Shown piece by piece: positions 54,003 to 62,797 of a DNA stretch of 64,000 nt. Below the pieces are notes generated by a model. The model was not told the origin of the DNA. It worked only from the letters and a program-made list of their open reading frames with translations, and made no database searches. Origin of the DNA: Halomicrococcus gelatinilyticus (GTDB lineage: Archaea > Halobacteriota > Halobacteria > Halobacteriales > Haladaptataceae). Location: contig CP100465.1 of NCBI GenBank assembly GCA_024227995.1, positions 434,001 to 498,000 on the forward strand, in the 5' to 3' direction. Numbering within the stretch: the stretch's first letter is position 1; each line of letters begins with the position of its first letter. The translations under genes were made by a program, and so were the position numbers.

Positions 54003-55622
54003 GTGTCTCACCGCCCCGAGCGCGTCGTCGCGTTCGCCCTGACCGTCGCCCTCGCGTTCGCCGTCGCCGCTGCGTTCATCCACGCAGTCACCCCGACAGC
54101 GACGGCGGCGTCCCAGCCTCGCATCGTCGCCGTCTATCCGGACCCGGTCGCCCACGAGGACGCCGGCGAGTTCGTCGTCGTCTCGTTCCCCCACGAGACG
54201 AACCTCTCGGGGTGGACGCTCACTGACGGGGAGACGACGGCGAACCTCCCACCTCGCCGGGTGTCCGGGCGGATCGCGTTCTCGACCGCACCTGCGACGA
54301 CGCGCAACCTCACCGACTACCGGGTGCTGAAGATTTCGGACGACGTCTCGCTGACGAACGACGGCGAGACGGTCCACCTCCGGAAGAACGGCACTGTCGC
54401 GACCGTCACCTACCCCGAGGCCACCGAGGGCGAACTGTGGCTGGTCGAGTCGGAAGAGTGGCGACCGCTCGGCGCGACCGACCGTCCGGCGGTGTCGGCC
54501 GACGCGACGCGCGCCCGTACGTTCGTCCTCCCCGACGCAGACAGGGTTCCGGTCGAGACCGTCCGCTCGGCGGAGGATCGGGTCCTGCTCGCGGGCTACA
54601 CCTTCACCTCGCGACGGATGGCTGCCGCGCTAGCGGCCGCCGAACGGCGCGGCGTGCAGGTCCGCGTCCTCGTCGACGACGGCCCGGTCGGCGGCATGAC
54701 GCGTCGAGAGGCGACCGTCCTGGAATCGCTGGCAGAGGGCGGCGTCGACGTCGAGGTCATCGGCGGTGCCCGAGCGCGGTACGAGTTCCACCACGCGAAG
54801 TACGCGGTCGTCGACGACCGGGCGCTCGTGCTCACGGAGAACTGGAAGCCGTCGGGGACGGGTGGCCACGGAAGCCGCGGATGGGGCGTCGTCGTCCCGG
54901 GCGAGACGGCGCGCGAACTCGCCGAGGTCTTCCGGGCGGACGCGGGCTGGAACGACACCCGTTCGTGGGAGCAGTTCCGACGCGGCCAGTCGTTCGAGCC
55001 GTCGTCGCCGCCGAACGAGACGTACCCGACGCGGTTCTCCCCGGAGACCGTCCCCGTCGAGTCGGTGACCGTGGCGACCGCACCGGGCAACGCCGAGTCC
55101 GCCGTCGTCTCGCTGCTGCGGTCGGCGAACCGCTCCGTCCGCGTCGAACAGGTGTCGGTCGGCGGACCGCGACAGCCGTTCGTCCGTGCCACCCTCGCGG
55201 CCGCCCGTCGGGGCGTCGAGGTCCGCATCCTGCTGAGCGGCGCGTGGTACGTCGAGGAGGAGAACCGCGAACTGGTCCGCTGGCTGAACGAGCGCTCGGC
55301 AGCGGAAGGGCTGCCGCTGGAGGCGCGGGTCGCCGACCCGCGTGGGTTCGAGAAGATACACGCGAAGGGCGTCGTCGTGGACGGCGAGCACGTCGTCGTC
55401 GGCAGCCTCAACTGGAACAACCACTCCGCGCGCCAGAACCGGGAGGTCGCAGTCGTGTTACACGGAGAGAAAGCAGGAGCGTACTACGGTCGCGTCTTCG
55501 ACGCCGACTGGCGGGCGAGCGGCGGGTCGCGACTCCCGGTCGGTCTCGCCGTCGCGGTCGCCGCCGGCCTCGCCGGAGCCGCGGTCGTCGCCCGACGTGA
55601 GGTGGGGTTCGACGGAGGTTAG
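54003..55622 (+). CDS. Secreted membrane-anchored LTD + phospholipase-D-like protein
   Basis: A 539-residue protein: a signal segment (8-27), a lamin-tail domain (about 40-140, VAYPDPVAHEDAGEFVVV and LSGWTLTD), then two PLD modules. The HxK motifs are HHAKYAVVD (His264, Lys266, Asp271) and HAKGVVVD (His453, Lys455, Asp460), the second with GSLNWNNHS. A C-terminal helix (512-530) anchors it outside the membrane. This layout is typical of extracellular nucleases or phosphodiesterases. The GTG start has a well-spaced TATA box. It might degrade external DNA or lipids. Confidence 0.88.
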   Translation: MSHRPERVVAFALTVALAFAVAAAFIHAVTPTATAASQPRIVAVYPDPVAHEDAGEFVVVSFPHETNLSGWTLTDGETTANLPPRRVSGRIAFSTAPATTRNLTDYRVLKISDDVSLTNDGETVHLRKNGTVATVTYPEATEGELWLVESEEWRPLGATDRPAVSADATRARTFVLPDADRVPVETVRSAEDRVLLAGYTFTSRRMAAALAAAERRGVQVRVLVDDGPVGGMTRREATVLESLAEGGVDVEVIGGARARYEFHHAKYAVVDDRALVLTENWKPSGTGGHGSRGWGVVVPGETARELAEVFRADAGWNDTRSWEQFRRGQSFEPSSPPNETYPTRFSPETVPVESVTVATAPGNAESAVVSLLRSANRSVRVEQVSVGGPRQPFVRATLAAARRGVEVRILLSGAWYVEEENRELVRWLNERSAAEGLPLEARVADPRGFEKIHAKGVVVDGEHVVVGSLNWNNHSARQNREVAVVLHGEKAGAYYGRVFDADWRASGGSRLPVGLAVAVAAGLAGAAVVARREVGFDGG

Positions 55623-57529
55623 TCGTCGCTCTCGTGGCCGATGCTCGTGCTCTGGAGGTTCTCGTCGAGCTCCGCGTCGGCCATCTTCTCGACGAGCGCG
55701 TCGAGCACCTGTTCGCGCATCCCCTGCACGAACTTGATGGACCCGACGACCAGGTGGCCGCCGCCGCTGACGCCACCGCCGACGATCTCGTCGTTGAGTT
55801 CCGAGACCATCTCGGGGATGTCGAGGCGGACGCCGTCACTGCGCAGGACGGCGAAGTCGGGGCCGTAGCCGATGGTGATGACCGGTTCGCCCGTCTCCTC
55901 GACCTTCCGGTCGTGTATCTCGCCGGTGGTCTTGCCCGGCGGCGGGTAGGTGAACCGGTAGGCGTGGTTCTCCACGTCGACGCGGTAGAGGTGGGCCTCG
56001 CTGGCCAGGCGCTCGTGTTCGACGTGGGGCATCGCGGCGTCGAGCTGGTCGTCGACGTCCTCGCGGGCGCGGCCGGCGAGGAACTCGACGAGTTCGCGGT
56101 GGCGCTCCTCGTCGTCGCAGCCGACGTTGAGGACGTCGTTGATGAGGTTGCGGCCGTCGTCGTACTTCAGCCAGAACGCCTCGTAGTCCAGCGCCTCGCC
56201 GACGTCGGTGAGGAAGGACTCGTCGTAGCCCTCCTCGGCGGCGAGTTCGACGTAGTCCGTCATGGTGTCGGCCTTCGAGCGGTCGGAGATGCCCGCGACC
56301 GCTGGGACGTGCCGGAGTTCGTCCGTGATGTCGGGGGCAATCATCCGCGCGAGCTCGACGCACATCATGCCCGTCGTGATGCGGTAGTCCTCGTCGTAGA
56401 GGTAGGGGTTGACGTGGCCGTCGACGTACGGCTCGACCGCCTCGGGGTCGGGGTGGTGGTGGTCGACGACGACGATGGGGATGTCGTAGTGCGCGAGGTT
56501 CTCGTACGCGGGGACGTCCTCGGCGGTGCTGCCGTTGTCGAGCATCAGCAGGAGGGGCAGCTTCTGACCGTGGCGGGCCTGGTCCTCCAGCGCGAAGTTG
56601 AGGTCGCGGGTGACGTCCTCCATCTCGTAGAACGGCGCCTTGCTGGGCAGGCGCTTGAACAGGTGCCGCTTCGCGTCGGGGTCCTGGTGGGTCTGCTCGA
56701 TGAACTTCCGGAGCGCGAGTTCGACCGGGATGGACGCACACATCCCGTCGCCGTCGGCGTGGTGGCGGACGCGGATGGGGCGGCTCTCGAGGACGGTCCG
56801 GCGGAGCTGTTTGGCTATCTCCCGGAGGTCGGGGAACATCTGTTCGAGGGCGGGCCACTCCACGAGCGGTTCGACGTCGTGGGGTTCGGCCCGGCGTTCG
56901 AGCGCCTCGTCGAGGCGCGCACGGACCTCGTCGGCGTCGTCGCCCGTCAGTCGGTCGAGCGAGGACACCTCGACCTGCAGCGACTCCTCGCGCTCCTCGA
57001 CGACGCCGGCGATGTGAACGAGGTCGCCGATCTCGATGTCGGGGTGGGCGCGGACCCCCGCCTCCTCGAAGGCGGCGCAGGGGACGACGCCGGTCTCGTC
57101 GCTGACGTGGAAGATGGTCGGGCCGCCGGTCTGCTTGATCTGGACGACCTCGCCCTCGACGTGGACGGAGTCGCCGACGGCGTCGGCGAGCGCGCCGGTG
57201 TCTGCGACCTCGTAGTCGTGTTCGATCGACCGCGTCTCGTACTCGTCGACGTCGACCGTGTCGAAACTGAGGTCGCCGTTCTCGCGGATGTCGGTGAGTT
57301 CGACGACGAGCTCGTCGCCGACCTGATGGTCGCTGGAGAGATTCGACTCGTGGACGAGCCCGGAGACGCTGTCGGAGATGTCGACGAAGACGCCGTACTC
57401 GACGACGCCGTTGACCTCGGCGTGGTAGCGGTTCCCTTCTACGACGTCGGAGAGGGTACAGTCCGCGTCGAGATCGTAGACGACGGGGTCCTCGGGCCCG
57501 TCCGAAGGACCATCGTGGGGGGCAGTCAT
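55619..57529 (-). CDS. S1-OB-DHH single-strand exonuclease (RecJ-like), intact motifs
   Basis: A 636-residue protein: S1 domain (30-92), OB fold (119-190), and a DHH phosphoesterase with HHADGDG (256-262), DNGST (331-335, metal Asp), DHHHP (356-360) and C-terminal GGGVSGGGH (584-592). This matches archaeal RecJ-family nucleases that trim single-stranded DNA or RNA in replication and repair. No zinc N-terminus is present, unlike its paralogue at 42484. ATG 57529 begins just before the S1 domain. Its stop overlaps the stop of the convergent PLD gene. Confidence 0.93.
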   Translation of the reverse strand: MTAPHDGPSDGPEDPVVYDLDADCTLSDVVEGNRYHAEVNGVVEYGVFVDISDSVSGLVHESNLSSDHQVGDELVVELTDIRENGDLSFDTVDVDEYETRSIEHDYEVADTGALADAVGDSVHVEGEVVQIKQTGGPTIFHVSDETGVVPCAAFEEAGVRAHPDIEIGDLVHIAGVVEEREESLQVEVSSLDRLTGDDADEVRARLDEALERRAEPHDVEPLVEWPALEQMFPDLREIAKQLRRTVLESRPIRVRHHADGDGMCASIPVELALRKFIEQTHQDPDAKRHLFKRLPSKAPFYEMEDVTRDLNFALEDQARHGQKLPLLLMLDNGSTAEDVPAYENLAHYDIPIVVVDHHHPDPEAVEPYVDGHVNPYLYDEDYRITTGMMCVELARMIAPDITDELRHVPAVAGISDRSKADTMTDYVELAAEEGYDESFLTDVGEALDYEAFWLKYDDGRNLINDVLNVGCDDEERHRELVEFLAGRAREDVDDQLDAAMPHVEHERLASEAHLYRVDVENHAYRFTYPPPGKTTGEIHDRKVEETGEPVITIGYGPDFAVLRSDGVRLDIPEMVSELNDEIVGGGVSGGGHLVVGSIKFVQGMREQVLDALVEKMADAELDENLQSTSIGHESDD

Positions 57530-57694
57530 GTTGTCCGTTCCTTCGGGGGCGCTATTTTTAACGCTTTGCAACTTCGACCCCGAGCTCGCTCGACGGACGA
57601 CGTCGTGGGAACGTCGTGGTGATCGCCATCCTGTGCGTCGCAACACACCGCGTCGTTCGCAACGTTTAGAACGCGCGGCACCGGACTGTCTCCC

Positions 57695-58180
57695 ATGCGG
57701 CTGTTCCGGTCGAACGAGATCCTGGGTATCGCCGAAGGGGCGCTCGAGTTCGCCCTCGAAGCGTCGCGTGACGCCCACCCGGACGAGTACATGGGGTTCT
57801 TCCGCGGCGAGTCGGCGACGAACCTCGGGCTCGACCGCGAGGGGACCGTCATCACCGACGTCCTCGTCATGCCCGGCACCGAGTCGAACAGCGTGAGCGC
57901 GACGGTGAAGACGAGCACGATACCCAACGACACCCGGGCGGTCGGGTCGGTCCACTCCCACCCGAACGGCGTGCTGCGCCCCAGCGACGCCGACCTCAGG
58001 ACGTTCGGGAAGGGGAAGGTCCACGTCATCATCGGCGCGCCGTACGACCGCGACAGCTGGCGGGCGTTCGACCGGGAGGGTAACCCGCGAACGCTCGACG
58101 TGCTCGACGTCGAGCTCCCCGAAGACGAAGGGTTCTTCGACTTCACCCAGGAAGACATCGACGCGGAGTTACAGGAATGA
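57695..58180 (+). CDS. JAMM/Mov34 metalloprotease (Haloferax JAMM-like)
   Basis: A 161-residue zinc isopeptidase domain. The JAMM residues are all visible: Glu31 ([10 protein letters not shown]), His87 and His89 (VHSHP), Ser97 and Asp100 (PSDAD). Haloferax JAMM1 removes ubiquitin-like SAMP from proteins; a second JAMM of unknown target exists in that genus. I cannot tell which this is. Its ATGA overlap with the RibL gene suggests cotranscription. Confidence 0.9.
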   Translation: MRLFRSNEILGIAEGALEFALEASRDAHPDEYMGFFRGESATNLGLDREGTVITDVLVMPGTESNSVSATVKTSTIPNDTRAVGSVHSHPNGVLRPSDADLRTFGKGKVHVIIGAPYDRDSWRAFDREGNPRTLDVLDVELPEDEGFFDFTQEDIDAELQE

Positions 58181-58602
58181 CACACGTCATCGCCCAGGGA
58201 ACGTTCGACATCCTCCACCCCGGCCACGCACACTACCTCCGGGACGCCGCGTCGATGGGTGACCGCCTCACCGTCATCGTCGCCCGCAGGGAGAACGTCA
58301 CCCACAAGGAACCGCCGGTACTCTCGAACCGCCAGCGTCGGGACATGGTCGAGGCCCTCGCGATGGTCGACGACGCCCGCGTCGGCCACGCCGAGGACAT
58401 CTTCGTTCCCATCGAGGACCTGGATCCGGACGTCATCGCACTGGGCTACGATCAGCAACACGACGCAGCGGCGATCGAGGAGGAACTCGCGCGCCGCGGC
58501 GTCGACTGCGAGGTCCGTCGAGCGTCGCCGCGCGACGCCCGCGACGACGAACTGCTATCGAGTCGTGCCATCGCCGACCGCATCTGCGACGAGCGGTGCT
58601 AG
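58177..58602 (+). CDS. ribL: FAD synthetase RibL (adenylyltransferase)
   Basis: A 141-residue nucleotidyltransferase. [14 protein letters not shown] carries the HxGH motif (His14, His17), and the C-terminal [14 protein letters not shown] has the second nucleotide-binding motif plus two Cys typical of archaeal RibL. It transfers AMP from ATP to FMN to make FAD. A cytidylyltransferase is the main alternative. It starts inside the JAMM stop codon. Confidence 0.85.
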   Translation: MTHVIAQGTFDILHPGHAHYLRDAASMGDRLTVIVARRENVTHKEPPVLSNRQRRDMVEALAMVDDARVGHAEDIFVPIEDLDPDVIALGYDQQHDAAAIEEELARRGVDCEVRRASPRDARDDELLSSRAIADRICDERC

Positions 58603-58810
58603 CGGCCACCCCGGGCTGCTCGCCCGGGCAGGCAATTCCTCGCCGTCCGTCGAGAACGGGATACCCGTCCGCGATTACTCGACGGAGCGCGTTCACGGCC
58701 GGTGTGATACGAACTAGCTCCCTTCTCCCGTCAACGATCTGCGGAGCGCCGGCCTCGACGAGAAGTGACGCTGTAGAAGGTGGGCCGAATCCGAATCCGA
58801 CACCCGACAA

Positions 58811-58833
58811 ATTAAAGGTTTAGACGAATCTAA
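58811..58833 (+). promoter_or_regulatory. TATA-like box and DtxR-type operator palindrome
   Basis: ATTAAAGG (58811-58818) is directly followed by TTAGACGAATCTAA (58820-58833), with perfect 5-bp arms and a 4-nt centre. The palindrome lies between TATA box and likely transcription start of the DtxR gene, where a bound repressor would block transcription. The sequence resembles the AT-rich ends of DtxR/IdeR boxes. Confidence 0.6.
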
Positions 58834-58846
58834 TCCCGGGTAGGAA

Positions 58847-59518
58847 ATGCTGAGCGACGTGATGGAAGACTATCTGAAGACGATATACACGCTGCAGGAG
58901 GACAGCGACGACCCGGTGGCGACGTCGGAGATCGCAGACGAACTCGACGTTACCCCGCCGACGGTCACCAGCATGGTCGAGAAGCTGGAAGAGCGCGGAC
59001 TGGTCGAACGCGAGAAGTACAAGGGCGTCGAGCTGACCACCGAAGGGGAGACGGTCGCACTGGAGGTGTTGCGACACCACCGGTTGCTCGAGGCGTACCT
59101 GAACGAGCACCTCGACTACTGCTGGAGCGAGGTCCACGAGGAGGCCGACCGCCTCGAACACCACATCAGCGAGGAGTTCGAGCGGCGGGTGGCGGACGCC
59201 CTCGACGACCCCGAGATCGACCCGCACGGCGACCCCATCCCGAGCGCCGACCTCTCGCCAATCGAGGCGGACGACACGACGCCGCTGAGCGACCACGAGA
59301 CAGGCGACCGCGTCGTGGTCGCACGGGTCAACGACCGCGACGAGGAGGAGCTCCGGTACCTCGACGAGGCCGGCATCGTTCCGGGTACGGAGCTGGAGAT
59401 CGCCGACGTGGCGCCGTTCGGCATGGTGACCGTCCAGGTGGACGACGGCGGACAGAGCCTCCCGGAGAGCGTCGCCCGGTCGATCCGCGTCCGCGCGGTC
59501 GTCGAGGAGGTGGCGTAG
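58847..59518 (+). CDS. DtxR-family metal-dependent transcriptional regulator
   Basis: A 223-residue repressor. The N-terminal winged helix (VMEDYLKTIYTLQEDSDDPVATSEIADELDVTPPTVTSMVEKLEERGLVEREKYKGVELT) is followed by the dimerisation and metal domain (HHRLLEAYLNEHL, SEVHEEADRLEHHIS) and a C-terminal SH3-like FeoA domain (about 150-223, GIVPGTELEIADVAPFGMVTVQ). Such proteins bind DNA when loaded with Fe or Mn. A palindrome overlaps its promoter and a GDT1-type exporter starts immediately after its stop, so it probably controls itself and that exporter. Confidence 0.95.
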   Translation: MLSDVMEDYLKTIYTLQEDSDDPVATSEIADELDVTPPTVTSMVEKLEERGLVEREKYKGVELTTEGETVALEVLRHHRLLEAYLNEHLDYCWSEVHEEADRLEHHISEEFERRVADALDDPEIDPHGDPIPSADLSPIEADDTTPLSDHETGDRVVVARVNDRDEEELRYLDEAGIVPGTELEIADVAPFGMVTVQVDDGGQSLPESVARSIRVRAVVEEVA

Positions 59519-60229
59519 ATGGCCACCTGGATAGAGGTCGTCGCGGTCGCGTTCACGACCCAGCTAGCGGTGCTGCCGGGAGAGAAGGTCCAGTTCATCA
59601 TCGCCGGGCTCTCGACCCGCTACAGGCCGTGGCTGGTGGTGAGCGCCGCGGGGAGCGCGTTCGCCCTGTGGACCGCCGTCGAGATCTACGTCGGCGGTGC
59701 GCTCACGCGGGTCCTCCCGGGAATCTACCTCGACGCGCTCACCGCTGGGCTGTTCCTGCTGTTCGCGGTGATGCTGATCCGGTCGATGCCCGACGGCGCG
59801 ACGCCGGAGGGGGCGACCGAGACCGACGGCGGCGCCATCGACCTCTCGGGGATCGTCCCCCAGCGCTTCCAGAACGGTGACCTCGCGAAGGCCGACGGCG
59901 TCCGCGCGTTCGTCCCCATGTTCGCGATGATGGCGTTCGGCGAGTTCGGCGACAAGACCCAGATGGTCACCATCGGCCTGGCCGCTCAGTACGGCACCCA
60001 CCCGGGTATCTGGGTGGGCGAGATGCTCGCCATCATCCCGGTGAGCCTCGCCAACGCGTACTTCTTCCACAGGTTCGCCCACCGGGTCGACATGCGGAAG
60101 GCACACGCCGCGTCGGCGGCGCTGTTCGCCTTCTTCGCCGCGGACTTCGTCCTGCGGATGCTCTTCGACGTCTCCGTCTGGGAGTCGACCGTCGGCTACG
60201 TGGCCAGCGCCCTCGCCGCTGCAATATAA
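59519..60229 (+). CDS. GDT1/UPF0016 (TMEM165) cation exporter
   Basis: A 236-residue protein with two three-helix halves. The second carries the family motif EFGDKTQ (Glu142, Asp145, Lys146, Thr147). The first reads LPGEKVQ (20-25), so Asp and Thr are missing there. Family members export Mn or Ca in exchange for protons. Direct coupling to the DtxR gene, with no gap, suggests Mn homeostasis. The linker between halves (about 92-118) is disordered. Confidence 0.9.
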   Translation: MATWIEVVAVAFTTQLAVLPGEKVQFIIAGLSTRYRPWLVVSAAGSAFALWTAVEIYVGGALTRVLPGIYLDALTAGLFLLFAVMLIRSMPDGATPEGATETDGGAIDLSGIVPQRFQNGDLAKADGVRAFVPMFAMMAFGEFGDKTQMVTIGLAAQYGTHPGIWVGEMLAIIPVSLANAYFFHRFAHRVDMRKAHAASAALFAFFAADFVLRMLFDVSVWESTVGYVASALAAAI

Positions 60230-60272
60230 CCGCATTCGAGACAGTTTTCTCGGTCCGCTACCAACGACGAGC

Positions 60273-60998
60273 GTGCTCAACGACGTCGTATCGCTCGTCG
60301 CCGGGGCGGCACTCGGTCTCTCGCTCGCTGCGCCGCCGGGACCGATGAACGCCGTCATCGCCGAGGAGAGCGTCCTGCGTGGCTGGAACTCCGGCTTCCG
60401 CGCGGGCCTCGGTGCGATGACCGCCGACGCCTGCTTCTTCGTCCTCGCGCTGGCGGGCGTCGTCGCCGTCGTCCGCGAGGCACCGCTGGTACAGGGAGTG
60501 ATGGTCGGCGTCGGCGGCCTCCTGATGCTGTACTTCGCCTACGGCGCGGCCCGCGACGCCACCGGGACGTTCACCACCGACGAGACCGACGACGACACCA
60601 GGGGGTTCCGGAAGGCGTTCGCGCTGGCGATAACGAACCCCTACCAGATCATCTGGTGGCTGACGGCGGGCGTCCGCCTGCTGGACCGACAGACCACGAA
60701 CGTGCTCTCTGGAACCCTCGGCGACGCGCTCACGGTGACGACCGGTGGCCCCATCATCGTCGTCGGCTTCTTCGGCGGTATCGCGCTCTGGATAACGGGT
60801 TTCCCCGCCGCCCTGGTCGCCGCCGGGCGGCGCGTCGACTCGTTCGCGCCCGCGGTCGCCTACCTCAGCGCGGTGGTGCTGGCGCTGGCCGGCGTCTCCT
60901 TCCTCTACGACGGGGCGACGACCCTGGTCCCCATCCTCTCCGACGCGATGTCGACGCTGGCCTCCATCCTCTCCGACGCGGCGTCGACCCTGGCCTGA
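60273..60998 (+). CDS. LysE-family exporter
   Basis: A 241-residue protein with about six helices and the LysE family N-terminus (AAPPGPMNAVIAEESVLRGWNSGFRAGLGAMTADACFF, where PPGP is the signature) and ITNPYQIIWW. LysE-type exporters release amino acids or, in some groups, metals. The start is GTG. The last 22 residues are an 11-residue tandem repeat (ILSDAMSTLAS type) from a 33-bp duplication. It may belong to the regulator-exporter unit upstream. Confidence 0.88.
   Translation: MLNDVVSLVAGAALGLSLAAPPGPMNAVIAEESVLRGWNSGFRAGLGAMTADACFFVLALAGVVAVVREAPLVQGVMVGVGGLLMLYFAYGAARDATGTFTTDETDDDTRGFRKAFALAITNPYQIIWWLTAGVRLLDRQTTNVLSGTLGDALTVTTGGPIIVVGFFGGIALWITGFPAALVAAGRRVDSFAPAVAYLSAVVLALAGVSFLYDGATTLVPILSDAMSTLASILSDAASTLA
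60931..60996. repeat. 33-bp tandem duplication at the 3' end of the LysE gene
   Basis: Two 33-bp units (60931-60963 and 60964-60996) differ at a few bases. They encode two copies of an 11-residue segment directly before the stop codon. Confidence 0.8.
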
Positions 60999-61010
60999 CG
61001 GGACCGTCCG

Positions 61011-61718
61011 CTACGGTCCCTGCCGGCGTGGTGACTCCGTCTTCTCGGTGTCCATCTCCGGGACCTCGTCGAGGAGCCACTCGCTGAACCACTTCACGCG
61101 CTTCAGTCGGCGGTGGGCGATGTCGTTCGCGGTGTCGCTCTCGACCCGTGCCGCCGCGTCCTTGCCGCGCTGGAGCACCCGGTCGACCATCTCGGCGGCC
61201 GCCATGTGCGTGCGCGCCTCGTAGCCCATCCGGAGGAGCATCAGCGCGGTGCCGTTCGCTCCCACCTTGTCGAGCATGTCCGCCTCGATGAGACACCGGG
61301 TCTCCTTCGAGAGGCTGGAGATGTCGCCCTGGTAGGAGTGGTCCTCGATGGACTTGCAGACCTCGTCGATGAACGACTCGGGGAAGTCACCGTGCGATTC
61401 GAGGTACTCGCGAGCCACCCGTGCCCCTTCCTCGGCGTGGACCTCCTGGTCCGCGTCGAGCTTGGCGATGTCGTGGAACAGCGCGGCCACGCGCGCGACG
61501 TCCACGTCGGCGCCCTCGCGGCTGGCGATCGTCTCGGCGAGGTCGACGACGTTGAGGATGTGATTGTACCGGTAGTCCGCGGAGTGCCACGGGTACCACC
61601 GCATTCGACCGCCGCCGTCCTCGTTCTGAACGCTGGCGGTGAGATACTCGTGGACGAACTCCTTCATCTCCTCGAACTCGGGGTCAGAAACGGGCGAGCC
61701 CTTAATCTCGACGCCCAC
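61011..61718 (-). CDS. HD-domain phosphohydrolase
   Basis: A 235-residue protein with the HD pattern: His53 (YNHILNVVDLAE), His82-Asp83 (ALFHDIAKLD), and a later Asp near 150 (IEADMLDKVGANG). These bind metal and cut phosphate esters, usually nucleotides. Related yfbR/PgpH-like or HDIG proteins degrade nucleotides or signalling molecules; the substrate is unknown. The start is GTG 61718, and the region upstream has no ATG in frame nearby. Confidence 0.9.
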   Translation of the reverse strand: MGVEIKGSPVSDPEFEEMKEFVHEYLTASVQNEDGGGRMRWYPWHSADYRYNHILNVVDLAETIASREGADVDVARVAALFHDIAKLDADQEVHAEEGARVAREYLESHGDFPESFIDEVCKSIEDHSYQGDISSLSKETRCLIEADMLDKVGANGTALMLLRMGYEARTHMAAAEMVDRVLQRGKDAAARVESDTANDIAHRRLKRVKWFSEWLLDEVPEMDTEKTESPRRQGP

Positions 61719-61951
61719 AGAACCACCTCCGTTGCCTGGCGTACGTACTCATTGTTGAAACAAATGGTCGATTCGCTCTTTAGCGTTACGACGAGTGTTT
61801 TCCCCGCGAACGCTCGAATCTGGGCGTTCCCGCCGGGTCGTATCGCAGGACGCGACGAGACTCCGATAGTTCGATACGCGTTACCGCCCACCACGAACGG
61901 TCGTTCACTTCGACCCTCGTCCGACCTCCTTCGGCAGTACGGGCGTCGGCG

Positions 61952-62680
61952 TCACTCCGCTGGTTCCAGCACGAACTCGATGCGCTCCGTGTCCTCGCCT
62001 TTCGACTCGCGGTTGGTGATGCGGACGCGCCCGACATCGCCGAGGCTGTCCACGTGCGTGCCGCCGCAGGGACAGTAGTCGAACCCGTCGATCTCGACCA
62101 CCCGGAGCGGGTCGACGTGGTCGGGGATGAGGTCGAGCAGCGACCGTCCCTCGTCGACGCGCTCCTCGACCTCGTCCCGCGGTCGTTCTGCCTTGGTAAC
62201 CACGAGATCGCTCTCGATGGCCTCGTTCGCCTTCCGTTCGACGGCGCGGACGTCCTCCCCGGAGAAGTCGGCCGGTTCGAAGTCGATCCGGGAGCGGTCG
62301 GCGTGGATCTGGTTGCCCGCCGTCTCCGCGCCGTAGTCGTCCAGTACGACCCGCGAGACGACGTGCTGGGCCGTGTGCATCCGCCGGTGGTCCCGGCGTC
62401 GCTCCTCGTCGACGTGGCCCTCGACGGCGTCGCCCGGGTCGGGCAGGTCGCCCTCGCGGTTCTCGACGTAGTGCCGGACGTCGCCGTGGTTCGTCCGGAC
62501 CTCGACCACGTCCGCGCGTCCGCCGTCCCACTCCAGGACGCCGTGGTCCGCGGGTTGACCGCCGCCCTCCGGATAGAAGTACGTGCCGTCGAGCACGACG
62601 AACGCCTCCGTCGCCTCCTCGACCGTCGCCTCGAACGCCGTCACGTCGTCCGCGTCGGGGAGATAGCGTTGTTCGGTCAC
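61952..62680 (-). CDS. alaX: AlaX trans-editing protein (alanyl-tRNA)
   Basis: A 242-residue protein of the AlaRS editing-domain family. HTAQH (His102, His106) and CGGTH (Cys205, His209) make the zinc site that hydrolyses Ser- or Gly-tRNA(Ala). YFYPEGGGQPADHG and the N-terminal beta part resemble the AlaX-M type with a glycine-rich motif. It prevents mistranslation of Ala codons. Function is well established for the family. Confidence 0.93.
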   Translation of the reverse strand: MTEQRYLPDADDVTAFEATVEEATEAFVVLDGTYFYPEGGGQPADHGVLEWDGGRADVVEVRTNHGDVRHYVENREGDLPDPGDAVEGHVDEERRRDHRRMHTAQHVVSRVVLDDYGAETAGNQIHADRSRIDFEPADFSGEDVRAVERKANEAIESDLVVTKAERPRDEVEERVDEGRSLLDLIPDHVDPLRVVEIDGFDYCPCGGTHVDSLGDVGRVRITNRESKGEDTERIEFVLEPAE

Positions 62681-62797
62681 GGTCGGTGGGAGGTGCGCGA
62701 GCGTCTTAATCCATCGGCTGGCGGTAAGTCCATCGGCTGGTGGGAAGCCGGACAGTCCACTGCTGAAGGGTCGCGTACCGTTCGTCGGACGGTCCTG

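Noticed and set aside
61664-61894. A 76-codon minus-strand frame between the HD and AlaX genes
   Set aside because: Overlaps the start of the HD gene in another frame, has mixed composition and no recognisable features; the gap more likely holds the HD promoter.
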